Assembly (NCBI RefSeq): GCF_012910905.1 | Contig: NZ_WTVN01000007.1 | Location: 83,731 to 147,730, forward strand | Direction of reading: 5' to 3' | Origin: Aromatoleum toluvorans | GTDB taxonomy: Bacteria > Pseudomonadota > Gammaproteobacteria > Burkholderiales > Rhodocyclaceae | DNA: 64,000 nucleotides | Translations under genes and position numbers: made by a program | Notes under the pieces: generated by a model | What the model saw: only the letters and a program-made list of their open reading frames with translations | Database searches by the model: none | Told to the model about the DNA's origin: nothing | Shown here: positions 54,201 through 64,000 of the stretch, piece after piece | Layout of the letters: each line of letters begins with the position of its first letter | Numbering within the stretch: position 1 is the first letter of the stretch

Positions 54201-55229
54201 ATGAAACCGCTCGACCCCCGCTCGCAGATCCTGCTCAAGACCCTGATCGAACGTTACATCGTCGAGGGGCAGCCGGTGGGTTCACGCTCATTGTCGCGCT
54301 ACTCGGGCCTCGAACTGTCTCCCGCGACGGTGCGCAACGTGATGAGCGACCTCGAAGAGATGGGATTCATCACGAGTCCGCACACGTCGGCCGGGCGCAT
54401 TCCGACGGCACTCGGCTATCGCTTCTTCGTCGACTCGCTGCTGACGGTGCAGCCGCTGGAACAGGCGCAACTGCGCGAACTCAAGGGACATCTTCAGCCC
54501 GACCAGCCGCAGCGGCTGGTCAGTTCCGCTTCGCACCTCCTGTCCGAGCTGACGCAGTTTGCCGGAGTCGTCATCTCGCCGCGTCGCGACCTGATCAAGA
54601 TCCGCCAGATCGAGTTCATCAGCCTGTCGGAAAACCGCATCCTGCTGATCATCGTCACGACGGCGGGCGACGTGCAGAACCGCATCATCCATACGCGGCG
54701 CTCGTACTCGCCGTCGGAACTCGTCGAAGCGGCGAACTACCTCACCGAGCACTGTGCAGGACTCGGCTTCGACGACATCCGCACGCGCGTCCGGGCCGAA
54801 CTCAAGCAGCTGCGCAGCGACATGAGCGAGCTGATGAACGCGGCGGTGGAAACCGGCAGTGCCGCCGCCGAGGACGACAGCTCGCGCTACGTGCTGTCGG
54901 GCGAAACCAACCTGCTCGACATCGAGGATCTGTCGTCGAACATGGCACGGCTGCGCGAACTGTTCAAGCTGTTCGAGCAGAAGACCGGCTTGATTCAGCT
55001 CCTCGACCTGTCCAATCGCGCCCAGGGGGTGCAGATCTTCATCGGCGACGAATCGGGGCTGGCCCAGCTCGACGGCTGCAGCGTCGTGACCGCCGGTTAC
55101 GAGGTCAACGGACGCATCGTCGGCTCGGTCGGCGTCATCGGACCGACGCGCATGGCTTATGATCGGGTAATTCCCATCGTCGACATCACGGCACGCCTGC
55201 TCTCGAACGCGCTCTCGAACGCGAATTGA
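54201..55229 (+). CDS. hrcA: Heat-inducible transcription repressor HrcA
   Basis: 342 residues. N-terminal winged helix ([39 protein letters not shown]) and the conserved [19 protein letters not shown]; the rest is a GAF-like core. HrcA represses chaperone operons through CIRCE. None was found in this window, and grpE-dnaK-dnaJ here show sigma-32 promoters, so its target is probably elsewhere, for example groESL (inference). Start set at MKPLDPRSQ. Confidence 0.96.
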   Translation: MKPLDPRSQILLKTLIERYIVEGQPVGSRSLSRYSGLELSPATVRNVMSDLEEMGFITSPHTSAGRIPTALGYRFFVDSLLTVQPLEQAQLRELKGHLQPDQPQRLVSSASHLLSELTQFAGVVISPRRDLIKIRQIEFISLSENRILLIIVTTAGDVQNRIIHTRRSYSPSELVEAANYLTEHCAGLGFDDIRTRVRAELKQLRSDMSELMNAAVETGSAAAEDDSSRYVLSGETNLLDIEDLSSNMARLRELFKLFEQKTGLIQLLDLSNRAQGVQIFIGDESGLAQLDGCSVVTAGYEVNGRIVGSVGVIGPTRMAYDRVIPIVDITARLLSNALSNAN

Positions 55230-55259
55230 ACGGCGCGCCGCACTCACACAAGGATCAGC

Positions 55260-56357
55260 ATGGCCCGCTACTGGCCCGAACCCGCCTGGACGCACGGCAC
55301 GCCCGCACGCACGGGCGTGTTGCTCGTGAATCTCGGATCGCCTGACGCGCCCACCGCTGCCGCGGTCCGCCCCTATCTCAGGCAGTTCCTGTCGGATCCG
55401 CGGGTCGTCGAGATCCCGGCGCCCGTATGGTGGCCGATCCTGAACGGCATCATCCTGAACACCCGCCCCGCGAAATCGGCCGCAAAATACGCAACGATCT
55501 GGATGGACGAGGGTTCGCCGCTGACGGTGCATACCAAACGCCAGACCAAACTCCTTGCCGGCTACCTCGGCCATCGTGGACTAGCGGACCTGCGCGTCGA
55601 CTGGGCGATGCGCTACGGGGCCCCGTCCGTGCCGGACGTGCTCAAGCGCATGAAGGCCGACGGCTGCACCCGCATCCTGATCGTACCGATGTACCCGCAG
55701 TATGCCGCCAGCACGACGGCGAGCGTGCTCGACGAGGTCGCAACCTGTCTTGCCCGCTGGCGCAACCAGCCCGAGATCCGCTACGTGCGCAACTTTCACG
55801 ACCATCCGGGCTATATCGCCGCACTGGCCCAGAGCGTGCGTGACCACTGGATGAAGAATGGCGAGGGCGACAAGCTCATCATGAGCTTCCACGGCGTGCC
55901 GCGGCGATCGCTCGACCTCGGCGATCCCTACCACTGCGAATGCCACGCCACCGCCCGGCTCCTGGCTGCCGAGCTCGACCTGCCGGAGGACCGCTGGCAA
56001 CTCACCTTCCAGTCGCGCTTCGGCAAGGCGGAATGGCTCAAGCCCTACACGCAGCCGACGCTCGAAGCCCTCGCGCGGCAGGGGACAAAGCGGGTGGACG
56101 TGCTGTGCCCCGGCTTCCCGGCAGACTGCCTCGAAACCCTCGAGGAGATCGCGCTGGAGTGCCGGCATGCGTTCCTTTCGTGCGGCGGCAAGGAGTTCCA
56201 TTACATCCCGTGCCTCAATGAGCGCAACGACTGGATCAACGCGCTCAGCGGCATCGTGCGCGACCACCTGGGCAACTGGCTCTCACGCCCCGCTGCCGCA
56301 CCACAGGACCTCGCCGCGAGTGTCCAGCGCGCACGCAAGGCCGGAGCGACCTGCTGA
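55260..56357 (+). CDS. hemH: Ferrochelatase
   Basis: 365 residues. Inserts Fe2+ into protoporphyrin IX, the last haem step. Seen: [28 protein letters not shown], catalytic His in [11 protein letters not shown], and the Glu-rich segment [15 protein letters not shown] with a second conserved site. No extra [2Fe-2S] motif. It begins 30 bases after hrcA and its stop overlaps the next ATG (TGATG). Confidence 0.97.
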   Translation: MARYWPEPAWTHGTPARTGVLLVNLGSPDAPTAAAVRPYLRQFLSDPRVVEIPAPVWWPILNGIILNTRPAKSAAKYATIWMDEGSPLTVHTKRQTKLLAGYLGHRGLADLRVDWAMRYGAPSVPDVLKRMKADGCTRILIVPMYPQYAASTTASVLDEVATCLARWRNQPEIRYVRNFHDHPGYIAALAQSVRDHWMKNGEGDKLIMSFHGVPRRSLDLGDPYHCECHATARLLAAELDLPEDRWQLTFQSRFGKAEWLKPYTQPTLEALARQGTKRVDVLCPGFPADCLETLEEIALECRHAFLSCGGKEFHYIPCLNERNDWINALSGIVRDHLGNWLSRPAAAPQDLAASVQRARKAGATC

Positions 56358-56752
56358 TGGATCCGCGACTCAAACTTGCACTGCGCTGGCTGCTGAACGC
56401 GGTCGCGCTGATGCTCCTGCCCGAGCTCATCAGCGGCCTGCGGGTGGAGGGTTACGCGTCCGCACTGGTCACGGCGCTGCTGCTCGGCCTGATCAACGCC
56501 CTGATCCGGCCGCTGCTGATCCTCATCACGCTCCCGATCACGATCCTCTCGCTCGGGCTCTTCACGCTGGTGATCAATGCGTTCCTGTTCTGGGGTGTGG
56601 CGGGACTCGTCAGCGGCGTACATGTGACCGACTTCTGGGCGGCCTTCTGGAGCGCCCTGCTCTACAGCGTGCTCACCTCGCTCGTGAACATTGCCCTCGC
56701 GGACAGGCCGGATGCCCGGATCGGTGTGCGGTTTCGCCATCATCGCGACTGA
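56357..56752 (+). CDS. Phage-holin-4-like small membrane protein
   Basis: 131 residues with four hydrophobic segments (about 8-26, 34-54, 57-81, 95-115). The pattern LINALIRPLLILITLPITILSLGLFTLVINA is typical of the widespread Phage_holin_4_2 family (YvlD-like). These are chromosomal inner-membrane proteins, and the name does not imply a phage. The start overlaps the hemH stop, so it is translationally coupled. Function unknown. Confidence 0.87.
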   Translation: MDPRLKLALRWLLNAVALMLLPELISGLRVEGYASALVTALLLGLINALIRPLLILITLPITILSLGLFTLVINAFLFWGVAGLVSGVHVTDFWAAFWSALLYSVLTSLVNIALADRPDARIGVRFRHHRD

Positions 56753-56784
56753 CTGACGTCGCCCGCGCGCGAGGGCACCAATCA

Positions 56785-56813
56785 GGGCCGGAGCGCGAGA
56801 CGGCAGCCGGCCC
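56785..56813. terminator. Hairpin between holin-like and kinase genes
   Basis: GGGCCGG and CCGGCCC form a 7-bp stem in the gap between these convergent genes, followed on the plus strand by CGCTTCTT. Candidate terminator only. Confidence 0.4.
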
Positions 56814-56820
56814 CGCTTCT

Positions 56821-58182
56821 TCAGTCCTCGACCAATTGCAGATCGAGCCCGGTAGCGGTGAACTTGCCAGCCATCGCCGGCTCCCCGTTCGCGGCGAGCT
56901 CACGCAGGGCTTCGCCGAGGCGCCCGGCGGCAGTCGTTGCCAGCATCGTGCGGAAACGCTCGCGCAGTTCGTCCGTCGCAAGCGCCAGGGCCGACGGGTT
57001 CACTTCCAGATAAGTGGTCGCCTGTTTCGAGGTCACGGTCGTCATGTGACGGTGGCGAATGCTGTCCAGCCAGGCCAGCTCGCCGAAAACCTCGCCGACG
57101 CCCAGATCGCTCACGCGGCGCCCCTCGATGGACACCTCCACCTCGCCCTCGACGACAATCCCGAACCGCTGGTCCGCGTCGCCCTCGCGAATGAGGGCGG
57201 TTCCGCTCTCGACGACCCGCCAGGCCGAAATTCGCAGCACCTCCCACAATTCGACATCGTCGAACTCGGTGAAGAACGACAGCTTGCGCAGGCACGAGAA
57301 GCGGCTGGTGTCCGGCGGCACGTACGTGTCGTCGACAAGCTGGTAGCGCACCGCAGACAGGTCCTTGGCGAACTCCGCCCCGTTCTTGTAGCGCGAGTAC
57401 AGATCCTTTTCGAGCGCCTTGCGGATGACCGCATCCATCGGCTCCGGCAGTTCCGGGTTCAGCTGCGACACGCGCGGCGGGTCGGCATTGATGATCTTGT
57501 AGATCAGCTGGGCCGGGCTGCTCGCGCGGAAAGGCAGGCGCCCGGTAAGGAGGTTGAACAGCACCACCCCGAGGGAGTACAGGTCCGTCTTCTGATTGAG
57601 CGGATAGCCCTTGATCTGCTCGGGGCTCATGTAGGCCGGCGAGCCGACCCCCATGATGAAGGTCGAATCGGACTCGACCTTCTTGCTGATGTTCAGCGCC
57701 AGGCCGAAATCGGTGATCTTGACGTTGTCCTGATCATCGATGAGGATGTTCGCAGGCTTGATGTCGCGATGAACGATGCCCTGCCGGTAGGCGTAGTCGA
57801 GCGCCATGCAGCACTTGAACACGATCCCGATCGCCCGATGGACCGGCAGCAGATGCTCGAACCTGCAATAGCGCTCCAGCGACTCGCCGGGGAAATACTC
57901 CATGACGACGTAGGCCTGCTCCGGCTCGATCACGACGTCGTGCACGTGGATGATGTGCGGGTGATCCAGGCGCGTGGAGACGGCCTTCTCGGCCTTGAGC
58001 AGCTTCAGGAGGCGCCGGTTCCACTTCGACTCGTCCTTCGACTTGTCGTCGAAGCGGATCAGCTTGACCGCGACCGGGACAGGCCAGTCCGCAGACTCCG
58101 CCATGTAGACGACAGCCGTCGCACCGCGCCCCACCTCCCGCACGATGCGATACTTCCCGATTGTCTGCGGCATCTCGCTCAT
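56821..58182 (-). CDS. Ser/Thr protein kinase fused to a cyclic-nucleotide-binding-like domain
   Basis: 453 residues, cytosolic, no transmembrane segment. Hanks-type kinase at about 10-275: Gly-loop GRGATAVVYMAE, Lys40 in VAVK, HRDIKPANIL (Asp140), DFG (158-160) and the activation segment GSPAYMSPEQ. All catalytic residues are present. A CNB/Crp-like domain at about 300-400 (LSFFTEFDDVELWEVL, VVEGEVEVSIEG, GEVFGELAWLDS) follows, with an unusual phosphate cassette IRHRHMTTV. The ATG at 58182 (MSEMPQTIGKYRIV) directly precedes the kinase. It diverges from grpE; substrate unknown. Confidence 0.92.
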   Translation of the reverse strand: MSEMPQTIGKYRIVREVGRGATAVVYMAESADWPVPVAVKLIRFDDKSKDESKWNRRLLKLLKAEKAVSTRLDHPHIIHVHDVVIEPEQAYVVMEYFPGESLERYCRFEHLLPVHRAIGIVFKCCMALDYAYRQGIVHRDIKPANILIDDQDNVKITDFGLALNISKKVESDSTFIMGVGSPAYMSPEQIKGYPLNQKTDLYSLGVVLFNLLTGRLPFRASSPAQLIYKIINADPPRVSQLNPELPEPMDAVIRKALEKDLYSRYKNGAEFAKDLSAVRYQLVDDTYVPPDTSRFSCLRKLSFFTEFDDVELWEVLRISAWRVVESGTALIREGDADQRFGIVVEGEVEVSIEGRRVSDLGVGEVFGELAWLDSIRHRHMTTVTSKQATTYLEVNPSALALATDELRERFRTMLATTAAGRLGEALRELAANGEPAMAGKFTATGLDLQLVED

Positions 58183-58291
58183 GTGTGATCCGGACCTTGC
58201 ATCCCGCACGGTCGTCGAGCGCCGTGCGAAGTTTCAATCGTGACACACGCGGGCGCGCATGAGCAACCCGGCGTTTTTTTGTAACCAGCCA

Positions 58292-58319
58292 CTTGAAACG
58301 GACGAGGCCGCCCCCATCT
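58292..58319 (+). promoter_or_regulatory. Sigma-32 (heat-shock) promoter of grpE
   Basis: CTTGAAA, 13 bases, CCCCATCT: a full match to the RpoH consensus (CTTGAAA, 11-16 bases, CCCCATNT). The grpE ATG is 36 bases downstream of the -10. Confidence 0.9.
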
Positions 58320-58355
58320 CCCGACCCGTCAAACGAACACCTGGAGCTCCACCCC

Positions 58356-58934
58356 ATGCAGGAAAACAAGCCCTCCGCCGAGACCCCCGACGAACTGCTG
58401 CAGGCCCCCGCCGAAGAATCCGGCCAGGCTCCCCAAGGCGAAGTCGCCGCCGAGCCCGCGGGCGACGTCATGCCGAGCCTGGAGGAATCCCTGCGCCAGG
58501 CCGAACTGAAGGCTGCCGAACATCACGACGCCTGGCTGCGTGCACGAGCCGAGGCCGAGAACATCCGCCGGCGTGCTCAGGAAGACATCGCCAAGGCGTC
58601 CAAGTTCGCGTCGGAGAAGTTCGCGAACGCGATGCTGCCGGTCAAGGACAGCCTGGAGGCCGCGCTCGCCACCGAAAATCAGACCATCGAAAGCCTGCGC
58701 GAAGGCGTCGAGCTGACCCTCAAGCAACTCGCCGGGGCCTTCCAGAGCGCCGGCGTGGCCGAGGAGAACCCGATCGGGACGAAGTTCGATCCCAACCGCC
58801 ATCAGGCGATCGCGATGGTCGAGGCCGACAGCGAGGCCAATACCGTCACTGCCGTGCTGCAGAAGGGATACCTGCTGCACGAGCGCGTGCTGCGTCCGGC
58901 GATGGTCATGGTCTCCAAGGGCAAGGGCGCGTGA
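58356..58934 (+). CDS. grpE: Nucleotide exchange factor GrpE
   Basis: 192 residues. An acidic, disordered N-terminus (about 1-50), a long helix ([31 protein letters not shown]), then the beta domain with NPNRHQAI-like ([13 protein letters not shown]) and [22 protein letters not shown]. It opens DnaK to release ADP. The start was set at MQENKPS, which follows GGAGCTCC; codons further upstream lie in the promoter. Confidence 0.96.
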   Translation: MQENKPSAETPDELLQAPAEESGQAPQGEVAAEPAGDVMPSLEESLRQAELKAAEHHDAWLRARAEAENIRRRAQEDIAKASKFASEKFANAMLPVKDSLEAALATENQTIESLREGVELTLKQLAGAFQSAGVAEENPIGTKFDPNRHQAIAMVEADSEANTVTAVLQKGYLLHERVLRPAMVMVSKGKGA

Positions 58935-58947
58935 GCCTCGCCGGCCA

Positions 58948-58975
58948 CTTGAAATCCGCGACGGCGACCCTACCT
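58948..58975 (+). promoter_or_regulatory. Second sigma-32 type promoter, before dnaK
   Basis: CTTGAAA, 13 bases, CCCTACCT (6 of 8 matches to CCCCATNT). It lies just after the grpE stop, 80 bases before dnaK, and would allow dnaK to be induced above grpE. Confidence 0.65.
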
Positions 58976-59055
58976 ATCTAACAACGCAATCCGGCAAGCC
59001 GGGGCACCTCGAGCGGAGCTCCCTCGGCTGCACACTCAAACGAAAAGGAACTGAA

Positions 59056-60987
59056 ATGGGCAAGATCATCGGCATCGACCTGGGCACCACCAACAGCTGC
59101 GTTTCCGTGATGGAAGGCGGCAAGCCCAAGGTCATCGAGAACTCGGAAGGCGCACGCACCACGCCGTCCGTCGTCGCGTACGCCGAAGACGGCGAGATCC
59201 TGACCGGCGCCCCTGCCAAGCGCCAGGCCGTCACCAACGCCAGGAACACCCTGTTCGCGGTCAAGCGCCTGATCGGCCGCCGCTTCGAAGAAAAGGAAGT
59301 GCAAAAGGACATCGACCTGATGCCCTTCACGATCGCGAAGGCCGACAACGGTGACGCCTGGGTCGAAGTGCGCGGCAAGAAGATCGCCCCGCCGCAGGTC
59401 TCGGCCGAAGTGCTGCGCAAGATGAAGAAGACCGCCGAAGACTACCTCGGCGAGGAAGTCACCGAAGCGGTCATCACCGTACCGGCCTACTTCAACGACA
59501 GCCAGCGCCAGGCGACCAAGGACGCCGGCCGCATCGCCGGTCTCGAAGTCAAGCGCATCATCAACGAGCCGACCGCGGCCGCGCTCGCCTTCGGCATGGA
59601 CAAGAAGCCGGGCGACTCCAAGATCGCCGTGTATGACCTCGGCGGCGGCACCTTCGACATCTCGATCATCGAGATCGCGGACATCGACGGCGAGCACCAG
59701 TTCGAAGTGCTCGCAACCAACGGCGACACCTTCCTCGGCGGCGAGGATTTCGACCAGCGCCTGATCGACTACATCGTCACCGAGTTCAAGAAGGAACAGG
59801 GCGTCGATCTCAAGAACGACGTGCTCGCGCTGCAGCGCCTCAAGGAAGCGGCCGAGAAAGCCAAGATCGAGCTGTCGTCGTCGCAGCAGACCGAAATCAA
59901 CCTGCCCTACATCACTGCGGACGCCACCGGGCCGAAGCACCTGGCGATGAAGATCACCCGCGCCAAGTTCGAGTCGCTGGTCGACGACCTTGTCGAGCGC
60001 ACCATCGAACCGTGCCGCATCGCGCTGAAGGACGCGGGCGTGAAGGTCTCCGAGATCGACGACGTGATCCTCGTCGGCGGCATGACGCGCATGCCCAAGG
60101 TGCAGGAGAAGGTCAAGGAGTTCTTCGGCAAGGATCCGCGCAAGGACGTGAACCCGGACGAAGCCGTCGCCGTGGGCGCCTCCATCCAGGGCGGCGTACT
60201 GCAGGGTGAAGTGAAGGACGTGCTGCTGCTCGACGTCACGCCGCTATCGCTCGGCATCGAGACCCTGGGCGGCGTGATGACCAAGCTGATCCAGAAGAAC
60301 ACCACGATCCCGACCAAGGCCTCGCAAGTGTTCTCGACCGCCGACGACAACCAGAGCGCCGTGACCATCCACGTCCTCCAGGGCGAGCGCGAGATGGCCG
60401 CCGGCAACAAGAGCCTCGGCCAGTTCAACCTGTCCGACATCCCGCCGGCGCCGCGCGGCATGCCGCAGATCGAGGTCACCTTCGACATCGACGCCAACGG
60501 CATCCTGCACGTGTCGGCCAAGGACAAGGCCACCGGCAAGGAGAACAAGATCAAGATCCAGGCCAACTCGGGCCTCTCGGACGACGAGATCCAGCGCATG
60601 GTGCAGGACGCCGCCGCCCACGCCGAAGAGGACAAGAAGGCCCACGAAATGGTCGACGCGCGCAACCAGTGCGACGCGCTGGTGCATTCGGTGAAGAAGT
60701 CGCTGACCGAATACGGCGACAAGATCGGCGCCGACGAGAAGGCCAAGATCGAAGCCGCGATCAAGGATGCCGAGGAGTCGCTGAAGAGCAACGACAAGGC
60801 CGCGATCGAAGCCAAGACCCAGGCCCTCGCCATGGCGAGCCAGAAACTGGGCGAGCAGATGTACGCGCAGACCCAAGGCGCCGAAGCCGGCGCAGCGGGT
60901 GCCGCAGGGGGGGCGTCGTCCGGCTCGAAGGCGGGCGATGCCGACGTGGTCGACGCCGAGTTCACCGAAGTCAAAGACAAGAAGTAA
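59056..60987 (+). CDS. dnaK: Chaperone DnaK (Hsp70)
   Basis: 643 residues. ATPase domain with [31 protein letters not shown] and [16 protein letters not shown]; linker [16 protein letters not shown]; substrate-binding domain with the NTTIPT strand and the helical lid. The C-terminus ends in an EFTEVKDKK motif, as in other proteobacterial DnaK. AAGGAA ribosome binding site 9 bases before the ATG. Works with GrpE and DnaJ encoded on either side. Confidence 0.98.
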   Translation: MGKIIGIDLGTTNSCVSVMEGGKPKVIENSEGARTTPSVVAYAEDGEILTGAPAKRQAVTNARNTLFAVKRLIGRRFEEKEVQKDIDLMPFTIAKADNGDAWVEVRGKKIAPPQVSAEVLRKMKKTAEDYLGEEVTEAVITVPAYFNDSQRQATKDAGRIAGLEVKRIINEPTAAALAFGMDKKPGDSKIAVYDLGGGTFDISIIEIADIDGEHQFEVLATNGDTFLGGEDFDQRLIDYIVTEFKKEQGVDLKNDVLALQRLKEAAEKAKIELSSSQQTEINLPYITADATGPKHLAMKITRAKFESLVDDLVERTIEPCRIALKDAGVKVSEIDDVILVGGMTRMPKVQEKVKEFFGKDPRKDVNPDEAVAVGASIQGGVLQGEVKDVLLLDVTPLSLGIETLGGVMTKLIQKNTTIPTKASQVFSTADDNQSAVTIHVLQGEREMAAGNKSLGQFNLSDIPPAPRGMPQIEVTFDIDANGILHVSAKDKATGKENKIKIQANSGLSDDEIQRMVQDAAAHAEEDKKAHEMVDARNQCDALVHSVKKSLTEYGDKIGADEKAKIEAAIKDAEESLKSNDKAAIEAKTQALAMASQKLGEQMYAQTQGAEAGAAGAAGGASSGSKAGDADVVDAEFTEVKDKK

Positions 60988-61011
60988 TCGCTCGCCGGGC
61001 GGCGAGATGAT

Positions 61012-61056
61012 GGCCGAGCCCACGCCGGAGGAGCATTTCCGGCCGGCTCGGCCTTT
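61012..61056 (+). terminator. Hairpin between dnaK and dnaJ
   Basis: GGCCGAGCC and GGCTCGGCC make a 9-bp stem followed by TTTG, in the 116-base gap. A second small stem CTCGCC/GGCGAG lies at 60991-61006. They probably reduce readthrough so that dnaJ is made at a lower level than dnaK. Confidence 0.5.
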
Positions 61057-61103
61057 GCATGACCGGGAGGCCCGCGCGGCCTCCCCAGCCTGAGCGACAC
61101 AAT

Positions 61104-62231
61104 ATGGCAACGAAACGGGACTACTACGACGTACTGGGCGTCAATCGCGACGCCTCGGACGACGAAATCAAGAAGGCCTACCGCAAGCTGGCCATGAAGC
61201 ACCACCCGGACCGCAATCCGGACAACAAGGACGCCGAGGAGAAGTTCAAGGAGGCCAAGGAGGCCTACGAGATCCTTTCCGACTCGCAGAAGCGCGGCGC
61301 ATACGACCGCTATGGCCACGCCGGCGTTGATCCGTCGGCCGGGGCGGGGGCCGGCGCCCAGGGCTTCGACGGCTTTGCCGACGCCTTTTCGGACATCTTC
61401 GGCGACATCTTCGGCGGCGGCGGAGGTCGCGGCCGCTCGAACGTCTATCGCGGCGCCGACCTTCGCTACAACCTTGAAATCTCGCTGGAGGAAGCCGCCC
61501 GCGGCGCGGAAAAGACGATCCGCATTCCGACCGTCGAAGAGTGCGACACCTGCCACGGCAGCGGCGCCAAGCCAGGCACCCAGCCCAAGCCCTGCCCCAC
61601 CTGCGGCGGCGCCGGCCAGGTCCGCATCCAGCAGGGCTTCTTCTCGATCCAGCAAACCTGCCCCAAGTGCCACGGCACCGGCCGCATCATTCCCGACCCG
61701 TGCCGCGACTGCGGCGGCGCCGGACGCGTGAAACGGCAGAAGACCCTGGAGGTAAAGATCCCGGCAGGCATCGATGAAGGCATGCGCCTGCGCCACGCCG
61801 GCCACGGCGAGCCGGGCGTCAATGGCGGGCCGCCGGGCGACCTGTACGTCGAGATCCACATCCGCCAGCACTCCGTGTTCCAGCGCGACCACGACGACCT
61901 GCACTGCGAAATGCCGATCAGCTTCACGACGGCCGCGCTGGGCGGCGAGATCGAAATCCCGACGCTCGAGGGCATGGCACGCCTCAAGATTCCCGCCGAA
62001 ACCCAGAGCGGGCGGGTCTTCCGCCTGCGTGGCAAGGGGATCCGCAACGTCCGCTCGCAGGCGCATGGCGATCTGATGTGCCACGTCGTCGTCGAGACGC
62101 CGGTGAACCTGACCGAGCGCCAGAAGGAACTGCTGCGGGAATTCGAGGAAGTGTCACGCGGCGACGCCGATCGCCACAACCCCAAGGCCAAGTCCTGGAT
62201 GGACAAGGTCAAGGAGTTCTTCGGCGGCTGA
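61104..62231 (+). CDS. dnaJ: Chaperone DnaJ (Hsp40)
   Basis: 375 residues. J domain 1-70 with the HPD motif ([10 protein letters not shown]), a Gly/Phe-rich linker ([16 protein letters not shown]), and four Cys-x2-Cys-x-Gly-x-Gly zinc repeats ([32 protein letters not shown]), then the C-terminal substrate domains. Stimulates DnaK ATPase. The ATG at 61104 ([12 protein letters not shown]) is the family start. Confidence 0.98.
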   Translation: MATKRDYYDVLGVNRDASDDEIKKAYRKLAMKHHPDRNPDNKDAEEKFKEAKEAYEILSDSQKRGAYDRYGHAGVDPSAGAGAGAQGFDGFADAFSDIFGDIFGGGGGRGRSNVYRGADLRYNLEISLEEAARGAEKTIRIPTVEECDTCHGSGAKPGTQPKPCPTCGGAGQVRIQQGFFSIQQTCPKCHGTGRIIPDPCRDCGGAGRVKRQKTLEVKIPAGIDEGMRLRHAGHGEPGVNGGPPGDLYVEIHIRQHSVFQRDHDDLHCEMPISFTTAALGGEIEIPTLEGMARLKIPAETQSGRVFRLRGKGIRNVRSQAHGDLMCHVVVETPVNLTERQKELLREFEEVSRGDADRHNPKAKSWMDKVKEFFGG

Positions 62232-62243
62232 CCCCGCCAGGAC

Positions 62244-62276
62244 CGGCCGCGCCAGACGGAAACGTTGGCGCGGCCG
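62244..62276. terminator. Terminator hairpin between convergent dnaJ and cysS
   Basis: CGGCCGCGCCA and TGGCGCGGCCG form an 11-bp perfect stem with an 11-base loop, followed on the plus strand by AATCGTTTG. Confidence 0.55.
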
Positions 62277-62333
62277 AATCGTTTGCTCCGCCCGGCACCC
62301 GCACTGCTGCGGAGCGCCGGCACGGTCAGGCGC

Positions 62334-63716
62334 TTACGCGCGCCGCCACAGCGTCCCCTGCGGCGTATCCTCGAGCGCGATCCCCCGTGCCAGCAGGTCG
62401 GCACGGATCCGGTCCGCTTCGGCGAAATTTCTCGCCTTCTTGGCCTGGGCGCGCAGTTCGATCTGCGCCTCGATCTCGCCCGCCTCGTCACCCGCGGCCT
62501 CCGACGTGCCGCCCTGGAGGAAGGCAAGCGGGTCGCGGCCAAGCAGGCCCAGCACCCCGCCCAGCCCCTTCAGCTGCGCCGCCATGGCGGCCGAGCCGCT
62601 GCGATTGGCCTCGTTCGCAAGATCGAAGAGCACGGCGACCGCCTCGGCAGTATTGAAATCGTCGTCCATCGCCTCGCGGAAGCGGCGTGCATGGATCTCG
62701 TCCCAGTCGACCGGGGCATCCGCCGGCGTGACGTTGCGCAACGCCGTATACAACCGGGTCAGCGACTGGCGCGCATCCTCGAGATGGGCGTCGGAATAGT
62801 TGAGCGGACTGCGGTAGTGCGCCCGCAGGATGAAGAAGCGCACCACCTCGGCGTCATACTTCTTCAGCACGTCACGGATCGTGAAGAAGTTGCCGAGCGA
62901 CTTCGACATTTTCTCGTCATCGACGCGGACGAAGCCATTGTGCATCCAGTAGTTCACGAACGTGTGGTCGTGCGCGCCCTCTGACTGTGCGATCTCGTTC
63001 TCGTGGTGCGGAAACTGCAGATCCTGTCCGCCCCCATGGATGTCGAAATGCTCGCCCAGCAGGTCGGAACTCATCGCCGAGCACTCGATATGCCAGCCCG
63101 GTCGCCCTGCCCCCCACGGGGAGGCCCATTTGACCTCTTCCGGCTCCTCCGAGCGGGCGTGCTTCCACAGCACGAAATCGAGCGGATCGTGCTTTTCGCC
63201 GGCGATCTCCACGCGCTCGCCGGCGCGCAGCTCGTCGATCGACTTGCCCGACAGCTTGCCGTAGCCATCGAACTTGCGCACCGAGTAGCACACGTCCCTG
63301 TTCTGCGCGACGTAAGCCAGCCCCTTGGTGTGCAGTCGCTCGATCAGGGACTGCATCTGCCCCACGTATTCCGTCGCGCGCGGCTCGTGGTCGGGCCGCA
63401 TGATACCGAGTGCGTCCGCGTCCTCGTGCATCGCGGCGATGAAGCGGTCGGTCAGCGAGCGGATCGACTCGCCGTTCTCGCCGGCGCGACGAATGATCTT
63501 GTCATCAATGTCAGTAATGTTTCTGACATAAGTAAGCTCGAATCCGCTCGCCCTCAGCCAGCGCGCCACCATGTCGAACACGACCATTACACGAGCATGA
63601 CCCAGGTGGCAGAAATCGTACACCGTCATGCCACACACATACATCCGGACTTTTCCCGGCTCGATCGGAACGAAGGATTCTTTCTTTCGCGTCAGTGTGT
63701 TGTAAATCTGAAGCAT
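62334..63716 (-). CDS. cysS: Cysteinyl-tRNA synthetase
   Basis: 460 residues. Class I synthetase: [18 protein letters not shown] with the zinc-binding Cys and HIGH-like HLGH, the central zinc/cysteine site around [15 protein letters not shown], and the KMSKSLGN loop. Attaches cysteine to tRNA-Cys. The ATG at 63716 gives the standard start [12 protein letters not shown]. Divergent from the last, incomplete gene. Confidence 0.97.
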   Translation of the reverse strand: MLQIYNTLTRKKESFVPIEPGKVRMYVCGMTVYDFCHLGHARVMVVFDMVARWLRASGFELTYVRNITDIDDKIIRRAGENGESIRSLTDRFIAAMHEDADALGIMRPDHEPRATEYVGQMQSLIERLHTKGLAYVAQNRDVCYSVRKFDGYGKLSGKSIDELRAGERVEIAGEKHDPLDFVLWKHARSEEPEEVKWASPWGAGRPGWHIECSAMSSDLLGEHFDIHGGGQDLQFPHHENEIAQSEGAHDHTFVNYWMHNGFVRVDDEKMSKSLGNFFTIRDVLKKYDAEVVRFFILRAHYRSPLNYSDAHLEDARQSLTRLYTALRNVTPADAPVDWDEIHARRFREAMDDDFNTAEAVAVLFDLANEANRSGSAAMAAQLKGLGGVLGLLGRDPLAFLQGGTSEAAGDEAGEIEAQIELRAQAKKARNFAEADRIRADLLARGIALEDTPQGTLWRRA

Positions 63717-63918
63717 GGCATCTTCCGCGTGGCGGCACCGGAAACCGCATGCGAGGAAACCACTTTCCGGGCGCAGAAAACCTCGCGCCGGAAACAGTCG
63801 GAAACCACCGCTGCGTTCGCATCGAGGTCCGCGCCCCGTCGTGATACGACCCCGGTTATTTGATAGAATGATATGTTAAATCCGCGTGGATCAACGGAAA
63901 CCGAGCGATTCTAGCACA

Positions 63919-64000
63919 ATGAAGATGCGTCCCAATTTCGCCCTGGCCGTGGTGGCCATTGCCCTCGGCCTGGGTGTTGCTCCGCTGCTGCATGCCGCCG
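63919..64000 (+). CDS. Secreted or periplasmic protein (5' end only)
   Basis: Only 27 codons are present before the window ends. They read as a signal peptide: two basic residues (MKMR), a hydrophobic core (FALAVVAIALGLGVAPLL) and an Ala-ending cleavage region (HAA). No function can be read. Peptidyl-prolyl isomerase genes often follow cysS in betaproteobacteria, so PpiA is a reasonable guess by position only. The gap to cysS (63717-63918) has an AT-rich patch at 63850-63885 that may hold both divergent promoters. Confidence 0.6.
   Translation, partial: MKMRPNFALAVVAIALGLGVAPLLHAA

Noticed and set aside
56357..56752. Prophage remnant suggested by the holin-like gene
   Set aside because: The family is mainly chromosomal, the gene is coupled to hemH, and no phage genes or attachment sites are nearby.

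Overview
This 64 kb window is a contiguous piece of a high-GC bacterial chromosome. Nearly every stretch is coding, on both strands, with short intergenic gaps. The gene order tpiA-secG-tRNA-Leu-nuoA-N, the run glmM-folP-ftsH-rlmE/yhbY-greA-carB-carA-dapB-bamE/fur-recN-nadK/hrcA-hemH, and the protein sequences point to a betaproteobacterium. An Azoarcus/Thauera/Aromatoleum-like member of the Rhodocyclales is the best guess. That placement is inference from gene content, not a database match.

Region 1 (1-10 kb) is the most accessory-looking part. It holds a truncated DUF1329 gene divergent from an AraC-type regulator, a methyl-accepting chemotaxis protein with a near-consensus ANR/FNR box upstream, a GlcG/HbpS-like protein, two separate HDOD signalling proteins, a small YdcH-like coiled-coil protein, a MetY-type sulfhydrylase, an alpha/beta hydrolase and a DUF2189 membrane protein. 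Region 2 (10-18.3 kb) is a compact hoxFUYHW operon for an NAD-reducing [NiFe] hydrogenase (group 3d type), divergent from a B12-dependent ribonucleotide reductase (nrdJ).

Region 3 (18.3-35 kb, minus strand) runs tpiA, secG, tRNA-Leu(GAG), nuoA to nuoN and a Nudix hydrolase. All 14 complex I subunits are present and intact. The hydrogenase diaphorase subunits HoxF/HoxU and NuoE/F/G are paralogous modules, so the window carries both the hydrogenase that feeds NAD(H) and the complex that oxidises NADH. Region 4 (35-41 kb) is pstSCAB with a Pho box and a terminator-like hairpin between pstS and pstC, then glmM and folP.

Region 5 (41-54 kb) is housekeeping: ftsH (TTG start), rlmE, yhbY, greA, carB, carA, dapB, bamE, fur, recN and nadK. 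carA has a promoter followed by an intrinsic-terminator-like hairpin in its leader, which looks like an attenuator. Region 6 (54-64 kb) is a heat-shock cluster, hrcA-hemH-holin-like gene and grpE-dnaK-dnaJ. It has two sigma-32 type promoters and a Ser/Thr kinase fused to a cyclic-nucleotide-binding-like domain lying between them. cysS and the start of a secreted protein gene end the window.

I saw no CRISPR array, insertion sequence, prophage, rRNA or integration site. I do not see a clearly new multi-gene system. The items most worth a second look are the kinase-CNB fusion in the heat-shock cluster, the carAB leader, the hox/nrdJ divergent control region, the duplicated C-terminal domain of NrdJ, and the anaerobically regulated chemoreceptor.
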